This document shows, piece by piece, positions 33,974-46,400 of a stretch of 64,000 nt of DNA. The notes under the pieces are model-generated. The model worked only from the letters and a program-made list of their open reading frames with translations, made no database searches and was not told the DNA's origin. Origin of the DNA: Calycina herbarum (taxonomy: Eukaryota > Ascomycota > Leotiomycetes > Helotiales > Pezizellaceae); assembly GCA_001414485.1 (NCBI GenBank), contig LLEY01000080.1:62001-126000 (forward strand). Direction: 5' to 3'. The translations under genes were made by a program, and so were the position numbers. Position 1 is the first letter of the stretch; each line of letters begins with the position of its first letter.

Positions 33974-36615
33974 AGGAAATGGGCAAAGTACACGTTTCTT
34001 TGGGGCTGTTACAACATATGTAGTAGTGTATGATGACATTACTTATGTAATTTTTTGTAATTTTAGCATGGTGTTTTTCCGTTCCAACCTGAAAAGGGTC
34101 AATAAATAAATAAACTGCAGACTAGATGACTTTAGACCCGAATCAGCACCTCAAGCGACTGACAATGCACGTATTACTCCCACAGGCCCACTCTACAAGC
34201 AATTGAGCCTCAAGACTTCAAAAGCACCAATTCGTACCCACTTTCAAGTACTCATTTTAAAACACACTCTGCGGGTTGGATGTAGTATCATTAATTTCGC
34301 TAATTATCTAAATTGAAACCAGAAAATGCTAGATGTCCATTTCCTTCTAAAGCCAGCCTAGAATCGACACAATCAAAAAAGTCGCCACGCAGGTTTGTAA
34401 ATACGCCCCCTTTTATTACACAACAACCACGCCTATAAGGCTTAAGTGAAGCTAGAGAATTATTGCTTAGATGTGTTGTTAGGATATGAAAGGGCTAGCC
34501 GCGTCGGTTTTTAATACATCTCACCTTTTTTATAGGGTCAGCAAAATCTACATTTGAAGCTAGTTACTCTCATGGCTGTATCCAAGTAGTGAAACTCAAC
34601 CTTTTCGTTACTAAATTCTAAATTATTTTTAAGTATAAAGGTTCTACCGGAACTAAGCATAGTTATACTAAAGCCTACATTTTCAGCCCTTTACGCAAGG
34701 ATCAAAGAAATATTTTGTACTTGGTCCCTAAATTTTCATAAACATCCCTATTGATTATACACGTAAGTTCTCCACCATAAACCGGAACAGAAATTTATTT
34801 CGTACGTATTAGGTTACCTAGATGTTCTGCTTCCTTCAGGGTGTCGCTAGGGGAACCTTAAACATATTTTGGCCCTGGGGATATTTTGAATATACTTCAA
34901 ACTTAGTTCAAACATCTTAGAACAGTGTAATAATAATATTCCGACTTATTCGGAGCACTACCCACCAGAGCACTCTTGTTTATTAAGGCCCCTACTGTGC
35001 CTTTCCATTCTTGAATTCATAAATACTTTGGCAACACCATTTACCTATCTTCCAGTACACCTTCCAGTCACCTAAGCAAAAGCCTTAATAACATTAATTT
35101 TGAGATAAGAAGAAAGTTACGGCGCCTTATCACTCGAACTCTATACTATACTAAGATAAATCATACTACTATTTATTTATATTATAAATATACTATTGGT
35201 TGAATTTGACGTTGGTCGATATAGTACTATCTAGGACTCTAAGATAATTCTTATGGTTGAATACTACCTAGGTAGTACTATTTACTCTAATAGTTCTAAA
35301 AATTGGAACTTTATACGACTTAGCGTTGTTAAAAGCTATGGGAGCTGAAACGTTAGCGAGTTCTAAGCTAGTGTATTTGTTTCATATCTCGTACGTTAGA
35401 TAGCTAAGAGTTGAACTCGAACTATAGTTTAGATTAAAGCTTTCGATCTAGCCGATTAGGTAACTGAGTAGCACGAGTGGACAAAGTCTAAGAATAATCG
35501 AGGTATTAGTTTTTATTTATAGATTTAATTAGGGAACTTTTTAAGTCTTATATAATCCTCCTTTGCCTTTTGGGTATAGTATCAGAGTCTTATTATTATA
35601 TGTTTTATCTTACGAAAGGATAATAAGTGCGAAGAGACAACTTTGATCGAGTAGTAGTGCGGCAGAGAATGCTGTTAAAGCTAAAAGGCTAGTCACTGTT
35701 GATGTTCTCATTGCAATGATATTCCAGAGGCTTAACTTGAAGAGTGCAAACTAGAGTTTCGGATTTTATAGCAATTGATGAAGTAGTAGTAGCTTGAGAG
35801 TTTAGGTAAATCAATAGGGAAAAAAGGTCAACGGTTATACGAGAATTTAAACTATTTTACTTCTCTGTGAAAATAGCCGGCGGATAAAGACACAGGGGAG
35901 AACTTCAATTACTTGTCTATTATGTTGAGATATCTAATAAATTATCTAGAAGATAGCAATAGCTAAGATCTCGTTATACCCGTTGCTATCACATGTGTCG
36001 CTGGATATATTGAATTTACGCAGAATATAGTGTTTATAGGGTAAAGGGTTACGTTAAACCCTTGAAATCCCCTATATGATTCTTTAATCCTTATTTGCCA
36101 CGTTTTATGTCTGTTGGAGTAGTTCTATAAGGTTGTCGCGACTCGCGGGTGCTAGAAAAATATCTCGAAAACTATAGTGAAACTTTCTAAGCGAGCCCCT
36201 TTCCATCGTTTCCATGAAGTATCAGTAAGAAGCGCACAAAATACACTTGAAAAGCCGCTCCGATTTTCTAATCATATTTTAAAACATACCCTGGTATTCC
36301 TAAGTTGTCTTACAAATGGAACTTTGTGTTTTCTTCTGATTTCTCGGCACGTGATACAATGACAACAGGTTAGGTACAATTGAAACCCATCATTGATCCA
36401 CGAGGCGAGGGTTCTAGAGTGGCACTTGGCATTAGCTTCTTATGAAAGAGCTAGAACCAAGGCTATCGCATTCTTGGGCTCCCAGCCACGCCAAATGTTG
36501 CATCCGAATACATTTCCTGAAGGGCAGAAGCTTCCATTCCTGACTAGCCTAGTATAGAAGGGCAGCAGAAGTTTCAAGTTGCCAGACAGAACTGACGACG
36601 AAACGTCTAAGTAAA
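33974..36615. other. Long non-coding stretch with possible old transposon remnants
   Basis: The first kilobase has normal composition and no credible gene. From about 35,100 to 36,150 the sequence becomes AT-richer with RIP-like features. At 35577-35589 tagtatcagagtc resembles the initiator-tRNA primer-binding site of Copia-type retrotransposons, which could mean a Copia LTR end lies just before it, but no paired LTR or pol was found. The short frame at 36177-36362 has no family resemblance. Confidence 0.35.
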
Positions 36616-37191
36616 TTGGTCTATATCAAGAAGCTCCCAAACCTATATTGCCAGTCACTCAAAAGACCCCCCAAAAAACACGAGTCCCGGACAACGGTAA
36701 CTTTACCAATAATGGAGGAACCAAGGGAGGTATTTTGCGGTGCTACGCAAGTCGCAGAACCATCAGCCCTGAAATCGAAAACAACACGATTCCTCTACTT
36801 TCCAAAACTTCCAACCGAGTTACAGCAACTGATTTGGCGTGCTTTCGTTGGGGTTGGAGAGGAAAGAACCAGTGATATGTCGGGGCAGGAACCAAACGCA
36901 ACCGTCCACAAATTTCTCTTAGGGGTGACCAAAGAGACACACCCGGCTTTGGGAATCTGCAAATCCTCCCGGTGGGTTGCTACACGGGAGGTTTTCCAAA
37001 AGAATTTCTACTAAAAGAGAAGGAACCATGTCAAGGAACAAAAATATGCGTGGTTTGATCCCGGCACTACTCTTCTCTTCAATGAAATAACCGACATCGA
37101 TACAAGCAGAATGCGTGCTGGTGACACTTTTTGGTCCTCATACGAAACAATGAAGCCAAACGAGGGCTTCCGCGCTTGTAAGAGAGCGTGA
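36616..37191 (+). pseudogene. 2EXR-domain-like gene with a premature stop
   Basis: The frame reads 132 codons to TAA at 37012-37014 and then continues open in the same frame to TGA at 37189-37191. The core FPKLPTELQQLIWRAF with a following CKSSR.VA...F matches the start of the fungal 2EXR domain (proteins of unknown function, usually 200-350 residues). After the stop, KYAWFDPGTTLLFNEITDI resembles the continuing domain. The stop lies in tactaaaag, and a single C-to-T change in a CA dinucleotide (CAA to TAA) would explain it. That is the RIP preference, and the gene ends about 470 bp from the RIP block. An in-frame ATG at 36712 is an alternative start. The break may be recent, because only one lesion is evident. 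Confidence 0.55.
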
Positions 37192-37324
37192 CTTTGCTCT
37201 GCACACCCTTTTGTAGGGCACTAATTCTGGCATAACACCAGCACCAACGCTAATTTCTTAGTATATGTATGATCAAATTAATGCCCATACCCTACTCTTT
37301 CTTTTTTACAAAAAACTTTTTATC

Positions 37325-37790
37325 ATGCATCCTCGATTTGCCTCTCCTACAGAGGAACCGCATATCCCAGGAACTGAGTGGCCAACTCCAAAAAGGAAGC
37401 GTGTGCGTCACCTTAACCGACAGAGGGAGAAACCTAAGGAGATTAAGCGCCAAACCGGGGTAGGAAAGCAGGCACAACGCAGAATTATCGCTGCTCCTTC
37501 TTCAAGAAGAAGGAGAAAAGGGAGGGCAACAAAACCAAGGCTTCTTACCCGGGCACAGATCCTACAGATCATTAACTGGTGTGGCCGGACGTGGCTAGAT
37601 ATATATAGAAGACAGCAACTAAATTCGCAAGGGATTCTCTCGCTTACCAAAGCTTAAACAAGGGGTACGCGGGTTTACATAGCTACTAAGTTCTCCTGAC
37701 CTAAATCTAATATAGAAGGTCTAGAGATAGATAAAGTATAAGATTATAAAGTAATCTTATGTTCCTAATAGTATTACAGATATAAAAGCT
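37325..37790 (+). mobile_element. Tc1/mariner transposase relic, internally deleted, at the island edge
   Basis: An open frame of about 110 residues (37325-37657) carries a basic helix-turn-helix start (TPKRKRVRHL, then EIKRQTGVGKQAQRRI) and a second DNA-binding segment (LTRAQILQIINW) typical of fungal Tc1-like transposases. Directly afterwards, a stretch near 37690-37750 in another frame reads SSPDLNLI-x-KV-x-R-x-IKYKI, the C-terminal SPDLNxIE signature. The catalytic middle (about 150-200 codons) is missing. The front part is not RIP-mutated, whereas the tail is, so the edge of the mutated compartment falls inside this relic. Confidence 0.65.
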
Positions 37791-38375
37791 TTTTTTTATT
37801 TTATTTTATCTAATTAGTCTATTTAGATCTAGTTTATAAATATAGTTATAAGTCTTTAGCCTCGTATCTAAAACTAATAAAGAAGCTAATAAAAGAAACC
37901 TAAAATAGAAATAATAAATTAATAAATTAACTAAAACTCTATATAACCTCTATTCTAACCTTATCTCCCGATTCTATATATATTATATTATAGTATAATA
38001 GCTATTTTAAAAGCTTAGTTAGTATAGATAATAATCGTTAAAGTACTACTCTAGCTGTCTTCTTTTATTAGTTCTCTTTTTTATAAAAGAGAGTAAGATT
38101 TTATATATACTATAAATTAGTTTAAAAGACTACTTATAAGTATAAATAATATAGTTATTAGAATAAGTTCGTTATCTAAGAGAAAAAGTCTAGTATTACT
38201 AGTATATTCTACTATTATATATTTAAGACGTAGTTCTTTAAAGTCTTCGTAGTTTTTAAATATATATTTAATAGTTTAGTATACTTAATTATATTTATAC
38301 TATAGTTCTTCTACTTTATTAATTTTATAAAGATATCTATTTAAGCTTATTTTTTTAGTTCTTATCTAGATTAAT
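37791..38375. other. AT-rich unassigned stretch
   Basis: RIP-like composition, no open frame, and no terminal repeat or protein signature recognised. Confidence 0.4.
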
Positions 38376-38660
38376 ATAGTTACTACCGAGTCGGCTATAT
38401 TACTAAGTTAGCTACTTTTCTCTACTCTACTACTCTAAATCTTTAATATACGTTTTCTTAACTATTTATTATAGAAATTTAAACCTAAGAGGCGTAAATC
38501 ATTCTAGCTATAAAGGCTATTTAATTATCTAAAAAACTAAGCTAACGCTCTATAGTAAAGATCTATAAAGTACTATATACTACTCTTACTAATAGAATAG
38601 CTAGCCGAACCTACTACCTCGAATCTAGAGCTAATTATTATAAGTTAACTATTATTATTA
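38376..38660 (+). mobile_element. Pogo-like transposon fragment (5' end)
   Basis: It starts inside the terminal repeat (actaccgagtcggctat) and is colinear with the start of the reverse copies at 16109-17969, down to the segment encoding the helix-turn-helix region. It breaks off near 38660. The outermost acgtgg end and the rest of the transposase are missing. Confidence 0.65.
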
Positions 38661-39403
38661 TTCTTACACTACGTAGGCCGTAGGCTAAGCTCTAAGAGTA
38701 AGTAGTATATCTTCTATTCTAGTTTACAAAGCCTTTTAACTCGTTCTTCGTCGCTTCTCGAGCTTTCTCTCGAGCGTACGACTCTCTCTTCTAGGTTCTA
38801 CTACTGTCTATTCAGAGCTCGTCTTTCTAACTTAGTAATATAAAAAGGTAGTAGGTTAAAGTACTTAACTACTAAAGCGTTTATTAGTAGTATAAGAGCT
38901 ATAGATATACCTACTATCTCTAACGCTTCTTAAGCGCCTTCTTAGAACTATCTAAGCCTAGGCCTTGCTTTTCAACGCGTCTTAGCTACCTTCTACTCTT
39001 TCTCTCTCTCTCTTACCTTCTTCTTATTCTCCTCTCTATCTTCCTCTAGTAATTCTAGCGCGAGCCTATACTTCTAGAGTCTTCCTAGTCTAAGTAGCTA
39101 AGTAGTAATCCTCGGCGCTAGCTTTCTATTCGCTAGCGCCTCTCTTAGCTCTCTAAGGTCCCTGATCCGCTTTCTAAGAGCTCTTATAAGCGCTTCTCTC
39201 TTCTATAGAATCTCGTAGTAAAATAGTATAAGATACTCTACTATCTCTCTACCGCCTACGTATATATACTATAGTATAAGCTAGTCTAGTACTTTTCTTA
39301 AGAAGAGGAAGACGTTAAGCTCTATTATATAACGAAACCGGTATCTAGTCTTATAAAGGTATCGAGTTCGACGGTTAATATATAGTAAAGAAGACAGCTA
39401 TTA
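38661..39403 (-). other. Unassigned, weakly mutated segment with Arg/Glu-rich reverse frame
   Basis: On the reverse strand a conceptual frame of about 200 codons is rich in Arg, Glu and Leu (for example KREALIRALRKRIRDLRELR and EEDREENKKKVRERERE), suggesting a coiled coil. It is interrupted by a few TAG/TAA codons where Gln or Trp would fit. CG dinucleotides are common. It is not recognised as a known transposon protein; it could be the lost part of a pogo-type element or another antisense accessory frame. Confidence 0.35.
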
Positions 39404-42140
39404 TATAGTGTTTACTCGGAGGTAAACTCGTTACTTATATCAAAGATATTAAAGTAAAGTAATAAGATTAATAACTAAAGTTAAGTACGAAGCTTCTATC
39501 TAATAGTAGACGTACTAGTCTTATATAGAACCTTTATATCTTTATAGATCTATCTAGATCTCTAGACCTTTTTAGATTCTCTTAAGAATCCTCGGGGTCT
39601 ATTACGTAATTTCTAATATTATTCTAATAGTAAGATTCTAGAATTCTTAAGTATTTCTATATTATAGATTCTCTTCTATATTACCTTCTATTTCCTAGAC
39701 GTTGTATCTTATTCTATTAGAGCGCTATCTAGACTACTTACTACGTAAAACGTGATTTATAATACTATCTCTTTTTTAGACTAGCGTGTTTCTACGCTTA
39801 AGTATAATCTAAGAAATAGCGTTAGAAGGCTAGTAGCCTTCTTCTTTTATAATACTTTTAATAATACTATACTAGAATACTTATAAGAAGAAGAAAGAAC
39901 GATTCCGCCTAGTAAACAGTATTAAGACTAGTTAATTAGAGATTATACTCTGCTCTCGCTACTTCTTCTAAAGCCGACGGTGTATTATAGATCTGTTATA
40001 GTCTAGCCGCTATACCGAGTACGATCGTTTAAAATCAAAATATAATAGTAGTAATAATTCTTAGAACTGAAACATTCTATTAGAAAAAGAATAGAAGTTC
40101 TTAAACGTCTAAGAGAAGCGTCTTTAGAATAAGAAGAAAGAGGCTATAGCTAAAATCCTCTATTTACGAAAACAGTAGAAATTTATATAAAAACGTTATA
40201 AGAAGATAGTATAACGTAGTCTTAAGTTTATTAATAAACTTAATACTATTAAAGAGTTAGAAAGGAAAGAAAGAGAGGAAAAAGAGTATAGAGAAGCAGA
40301 GGCTACTAGGCTAGCTACTCTTTCTACTTCTGATTCCGCTTTTAACCTAGGTCTTAACCCGGCCTTTCTCGAGTTCTTTTCTCTTAACTATAAGATATAA
40401 GCAACTCTAGGTTTCGGCGGTAGAACTCCTAAAGTTCCTCCGAGTACTAACTAAGATTCTTTCTAGGTTCTTAAGTGTTTTCTAAATATAAGTAGTCTAA
40501 CTATTTAATTAAATACTTAATCTTATCTCTAATAATCTTATAGTTAAGAATTCTTTTAATTTTATATTCGGCGTTTAGGTTTACTAGTTAGATTTCTATA
40601 AGTAGAGCTAGTAGTATCTCTAGTAGTACTAGTTTAAGTAGAGAAATATAAAATACTAGATATATATTTATTATCTATAGTAGTACTAGTTTATAATTTA
40701 AAGGTTCTCTAACTCGTTTAATTCTAAATAGTTCTAATTTTTTATAGTCTAGTTTATTACTTAGTCTTTTAGTATTAATATTTTTCTATACTAAGTAAAC
40801 TTTATCTCTCTCTTTTAACATTAGCTTCTAACTACGTCGTTTATTATAGTAGTATATATTTCGTTCTACTATAAATTATAAATCTTCTATAAGTTCCTTA
40901 TATAGCTCTTTGATTTTTAAGACCTGAATTTAGAGAAGTTGATTATTAACTATCGAAGTTAACAGTTCTTAATATACTATTAATTTATATCTAAAATTGG
41001 TATAGAATAATATAACTAGTATTATTTCTATTATTAAACTGTTATAAGCGAACTATACTAATAGTAGTAATTTAATCTAATTATTTTATTAGTAGTTTAT
41101 ATAATAACGAAGATATATCTTAACTACTTAGTTTATACGTTTATTCTCTCTATTCGTTTATAGATAGAAAGCTATAAATAGCTTTCTTTTTACTTCTAAT
41201 CGTTCTATAAGAGTAACTTAGAATTTCGAGGTAAAGAGTTTATCTCTATCTAAGAGAATTTCCTTTAGTAGTCTATGTCTTAAGACTACTTTTTTAAGAA
41301 ATATAAAAGCTAGTTCCTTAGCTATACTTAACTCTATATATAGTACTAAAATTATATATTTTATAAGTCGTTTTATAATAACTAGGATTAAATCGTATTT
41401 AACTTCTATTATTAGATTCTTAGACTTTAGTAGCTTAATAATAAAATCCTAGAATATTAATTACTAAGATACTTATAGTATTAGAATAGTATTTATCTAG
41501 TTATAAAGTATATAATAGAAAGTCTTATTCTTAGTATAGGTATTATATTCTAATATTACTTTCTTAATAATAGCTACTACTTTTTTAATATAGTAATATT
41601 ATCTAATTCTCTAAAGAGTTCGTCGAATTCCTTAGTATCTATATACTAGTATAGTATAGTATTCTTTGATAAATTCTTTTATATACGAGTTAAGAACCTA
41701 TAGTTTCCCGTTCCTATATTATTCTTTATTATTCTAGTCGTTTATAGCTTAATAGATATCTATAAAGTCTTTTCTATTTAGCGTTAGGCCTTCGATCTCT
41801 ATCTATAAAGCTAGATCTAGTCGAGTCTTTTTCTAAGCTTTCTAGATTCTATCTCTTTATAAGTCTTCGCTTTATATCGTAGATACGATCTTATATACTA
41901 TAGGTACTAAATTACTATTCCAGTTATACTTTAATATTACTATATTAATATATTTCTTATTATTCTTATAGTTAGGTCTTCGGCTAAGAGCGTCGGCTTA
42001 GGCGTTACTTATACTATTAATATATTATATAATTAGTTTAAATTCTAATAAAATCTTAGACTATCTTACTAGGCGTCTAGTAATAAGTTTCTTAGTTATT
42101 ATAAACGTTTTTAGGTTTAGATAATTAGTAAGTATTATTA
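39404..42140 (-). mobile_element. Truncated reverse-strand chromovirus
   Basis: It is a partial 3' LTR (39404-39764, outer end missing), then an antisense-type accessory frame (about 39880-40440 on plus), then chromodomain and integrase on the reverse strand. Pol stops at 42140 in the RNase H region, where a pogo element is inserted (TA at 42139-42140). The remainder of pol and gag is not found in the window. Confidence 0.75.
39880..40440 (+). pseudogene. Accessory frame antisense to the truncated chromovirus
   Basis: The plus-strand conceptual frame ends in a Glu/Arg-rich segment (ELERKEREEKEYREAEATR) followed by STSDSAFNLGLNPAFLEFF. This clearly matches the C-terminal part of the antisense frame at 14900-15388. 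Stops replace probable Gln codons. The front part is too degraded to define a start. Confidence 0.5.
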
Positions 42141-42377
42141 ACGTGGTTTATCACCGAGTTAGTAATATCACCGAGTCGGTAATTTTTCCTTAGTATTAAA
42201 CTTTAAATATTAATAAATCAACTATAACATATTAAATTAACTAAATCTAATCGGAATCTGATGAACTAGATATATCTATAGCTTCTTAACAAGTTCGTAC
42301 GTTATAACCAGCTTTTCCACAGATTCTACAGTGTCGCCTAGACGGCTGCCCCTTCTTATAACTACCCCCCGCCGCAC
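42141..42377. mobile_element. Left end of a pogo-like transposon split by later insertions
   Basis: The terminal repeat acgtggtttatcaccgagtt follows TA at 42139-42140, and the subterminal part is colinear with the pogo copies at 16.1 and 18.0 kb. The element is interrupted at 42378 by a chromovirus. It resumes at 55224-55434, where the Arg/Lys-rich reverse coding part matches 16350-16560. Its far end is not present in the window. Confidence 0.8.
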
Positions 42378-42839
42378 TGTAACGAAACTCAAACGAACTA
42401 AACAAAGATGACTAAGTCTCGAAGGTTGGTATACAGGTAAGAAGTACAGATGCGCCGGGTTGTTTACTTAGAAGTGAACTTGTTACTTATATTAAAGATG
42501 TTAAATAAGATAATAAGATTAATAACTAAAGTTAAGTACGAAGCTCCTATCTAATAGTAGACGTGCTAGTCTTATATAGAACCTTCGTTTATGTTTAGAG
42601 TCCTTCTTAGCAGAAGTCTCGAAAATAGAGTCTGACTCTATTTCTAGGGCTTCTTAAAACTAGACTCTATTACCTGACTACTCTAACCGAGTTATATAAT
42701 ATAACTGTAATAAGATCCTTAGAATTATATATTCTATTATACTTAATCCTTTCCTCCTTCTAGGGTTATAATAGTACTCGTCTTATTAGAGCGTCGCCTA
42801 GACTTCACTTTGTCACGTGCTAGTACGTGATTTGTAACA
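42378..42839 (-). repeat. 3' LTR of the reverse chromovirus (left side)
   Basis: 462 bp, from tgtaacgaaac to gatttgtaaca. It is preceded by cgcac and followed by the complement of a purine tract (ctatcctcttctt). Confidence 0.9.
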
Positions 42840-42931
42840 CTATCCTCTTCTTAGCCTAGCGTGTCTTTATACTAGAATTCTAATCTAAATATATTCGTTA
42901 GTAAAATATTAACCTTCTTTTATATATAAAC

Positions 42932-43440
42932 ATGTCCTCCTTATATACTAAACGAAAAGAGCGTTTAGCTCTTACTATATAAATCGAATCCGTATAACGT
43001 CTAGCTAAGACTTGTTCTTTCTATTATAAACAGTCTTGTTAATACCTTCTAGAGCTTTCTAAATCCTCTCGCTATTCTAAGTATATTTAGTCGAAAAGGT
43101 CCTATAATAGCCTTAGCTATCTTATTATTCCTATCTCTAGGCCTCGAAAACCTGTGTACTAGTTTTTCTTTAGCTTTATATATAAACGATTTCCTATCAC
43201 TCCTCTAAGTCCTCCTCCTTCGAGTCCTCCTCCCAAGTCCTCTTCTACCTAGTTTCCTGCCTTCGAGATAGCTTCTTTCGTTAAACAGGTACTTTCTAAT
43301 AATATGTCTCTATCTAACCCTAGTCCCGAGTTCTAGGCAGCCCTAGGTTTTATTAGTAGAATTCCTAAAGTTCTCTTAGGCAATAGTTAAGGTTATCTTT
43401 TAGTTCCTATATATTCTCTAAATATAGGTAATTCAACTAT
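42932..43440 (+). pseudogene. Antisense reading frame of the chromovirus, Cys/Pro-rich type
   Basis: The frame begins ATG at 42932 (MSSLYTKRKERLAL) and runs about 165 codons. It has a Cys-type cluster (KTCSFYYKQSC, then SRYSKYI and SKRSYNS, where Tyr probably replaces Cys through G-to-A) and a proline-rich segment (PPPSSPPPK) before AALGFISRIPKV. Interrupting stops fit former Gln codons. The same frame is recognisable on the minus strand at about 61100-61515 in the other copy. The spacing of Cys-like residues suggests a zinc-binding module, which is inference. Confidence 0.55.
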
Positions 43441-46400
43441 TTAATCAAATACTTAATCTTACCTCTAATAATCTTATAGTTAAGAATCTGTTCGACTTCG
43501 TATTTAGTATTTAGATTAACTAGTTGAATTTCTATAAATAGAGCTAGTAGTACTCCTAATAGTACTAGTTCGAGTAAGGATATATAGAATACTAGGTAGA
43601 TGTTTATTATCCTTAGTAGCGCTAGTTTATAATTTAAAGATCTCTTAACTTATTTAATTTTAAATAGTCTAAGTTTTTTATAATCTAGTTTATTACTTAG
43701 TCTTTTTATATTGATGTTCTTTTATACTAAGTAGACTTTATCTCTCTTTTTTAGTATTAGCTTCTAACTACGTTATTTATTATAGTAGTACGCGTTTCTT
43801 TCTACTATAAATTATAGATCCTCTATAAGTTCCTTATATAGACTCTTAATTTTTAAGACCTAAATATAAGTAAGCTAATTATTAATAGTTATAGATAGTA
43901 GTTCTTAATATACTATTAATTCGTATCTAAAGTTAGTATAAAATAGTATAATAAGTATTATTTCTATTACTAAACTATTATAAGTAAACTATACTAAAGG
44001 TAGCAGCTCTACCTAGTTGTTTTACTAGTAGTTTATATAATAACAAAGGTATATTTTAACTACTTAATTTATCTATTTATTTCCTCTATTTATTTAAGAG
44101 TAGAAAGCTATAGAAAGCTTTCTTTTTATACTTAATTATTTTATAAGAGTAATTTAAAATTTTAAAGTAAAGAGCTTATCTCTATCTAAGAGTATCTCTT
44201 TAAGTAGTCTATATCTTAAGACTACTTCTCTAAGGAATATAAATACTAATTCCTTAGCTATACTTAACTCTATATATACTATTAAGATTATATACTTCGT
44301 AAGTTATTTTATAATAACTAGGATTATATTATATTTAACTTCTATTATTAGATCTTTAGATTTTAGTAATTTAATAATAAAATCTATAAATATTAATTTC
44401 TAAGGTATCTATAGTATTAGAGTAGTGTTTATCTAACTATAAGGAGTATAGTAGAAAGCCTTATTCCTAGTATAGGTATTATATTCTACTATTACTTCCT
44501 TAACTATCGTAGATAACCGATTAATATAGTAGTATTATCTTATTCTCTAGAAGGTTCTACGAATTCCTTAGTAACTATATATAAGCATAGTATAGTATTC
44601 TTATATAAACTCTTTTATATATAAGCTAGGAACCTATAATTTCCCTTTTATATATTAGTTATAACCTTTATATATATTCTAAATTTTATCTATCTAGATA
44701 TCGTTTATTACTACTATTTCGTATATAGTAGGTACTAAGTCTCTATTTTTAAGAGTTTTTAAGATTATAATCTTCTTATACTCCTTATCTCTCTTATATC
44801 TAGGTTTCTAGCTAAGGGTATTAGCTTAAGTATTTAATATTCCCTTTATATACTAAATAATAATATTAAATCCTTCTAATATCTCTAACCACCTAGCTAA
44901 TTATCTTATTATAAGTTCCTTAGTCGTTATAAACGTCCTAAGGTTCTTATAGTCAAATAAAACTATAACTAGGTATTTTACTAACTATAAATAAATTCTC
45001 TAGTATTCCAAAGCTAATACTATAGTAAGCAGTTCCTTATCAAAGATACTATAGTTCTATTATACTAGGTTAAACATCTTAGAATAATATATAATAGATA
45101 TAAGTTTTCCCTTATTATTTAGTTATAAGTAAACTACACCTACTACTATATCTAAGACGTCTATTTTAACTATACTTAGTTTATCTATATTAAAATTATA
45201 TAGAATAGGCTTTTCTATAAACTTTACTTTAATTTTCTAAAAAGCATTCTCTACCTATTTATTCTAAATAAACCTAATAGCTTTCTTAACTAGTACTAAC
45301 ATTAGTTTAGTAATCTTTATATAGTCTTATATAAATAGATAGTAAAAGTTTACAAATCTAAAGAAGAACTATACATCTTTTATATTCTCTAGTAATTTCT
45401 AGTTTAAGACGTCTTAGATCTTTACTAGATCTATTTCTATTTTTCCTAAGCTAAATACCTATCCTAAAAAAAGTGTCTAAGTTACTCTAAACTTGTATTT
45501 CAAGAGTTTTAACTAAGAGTTTACTTTTATAAGTTATTATAAAACTTCTCTAATATATCTCTTATATTCTTCTTCTTTTTCTAAGAAGATTAAGATATTA
45601 TCTAAGTAATAAATTACTATTACTCTTTAAAGATCTCCTAAAATGTTATTATTTTATTTCTAATATATAGCTAGTACGTTATAGAGTCTAAATAGCATAA
45701 CTATATATTTGTAGAGGCCTAATAGTAAGGTAAATACTATCTTCTATTCGTCTCCGACTTTTATTTATATAAGTCTATAAGCGTTTTGTTAATCTAATTT
45801 CGTAAATCGTATAGCCTTACCTAACTTGTCTTATAAGTATTAGCTAGGTAGCAGCGGATAAGCGTTCTTAACTATAACGTGATTTACTTCTTAATAATCA
45901 ACATATACTCTCTTATCTAGGTTATCTTTTTTCTTAATAATAAGTATATTTAAGGTAATTAGTAACTTAGATCTTCTAATATATCCTTTCTTAATACCTT
46001 CCTTTATATAACTTTCTATTCTCTATAGACTTTTCTAGTTATATAACTGAAGTTTCTACTTTAAGAGGTAATAACCCTCTTTTAATTTAATCTTATAATC
46101 TTATAAGTAGTGTTCTAGCAAGGCTTATAAGTCTTCTAGGTTTTTAAATAAAGCCTTAAATTCTTTATACTATATAGGTATTTTATTATTAGCTTTCTTA
46201 CTAACTTATAAAAGACCTTAGATAAAGTATCCTAGTACTTTAGAAGAAGTAGTACTAACCTCGTTCCAGTCTTAAAGTTATAAATATAAACCTATATATT
46301 TATATTAACTAAAGGTTATCGTTCTAGCCTTCTAGTTAATTTCTAGATTATATTTCTAAATCTATAGTATACTAAGTATTACTTTCTTACTTCCTATTTT

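Noticed and set aside
33704..34039. 111-codon minus-strand frame
   Set aside because: Antisense to the last exon of the 7TM gene.
35100..35590. Possible Copia LTR ending before a tRNA-like primer site
   Set aside because: Only a 13-base resemblance; no second LTR, no TG/CA ends and no pol could be placed, so it is not listed as an element.
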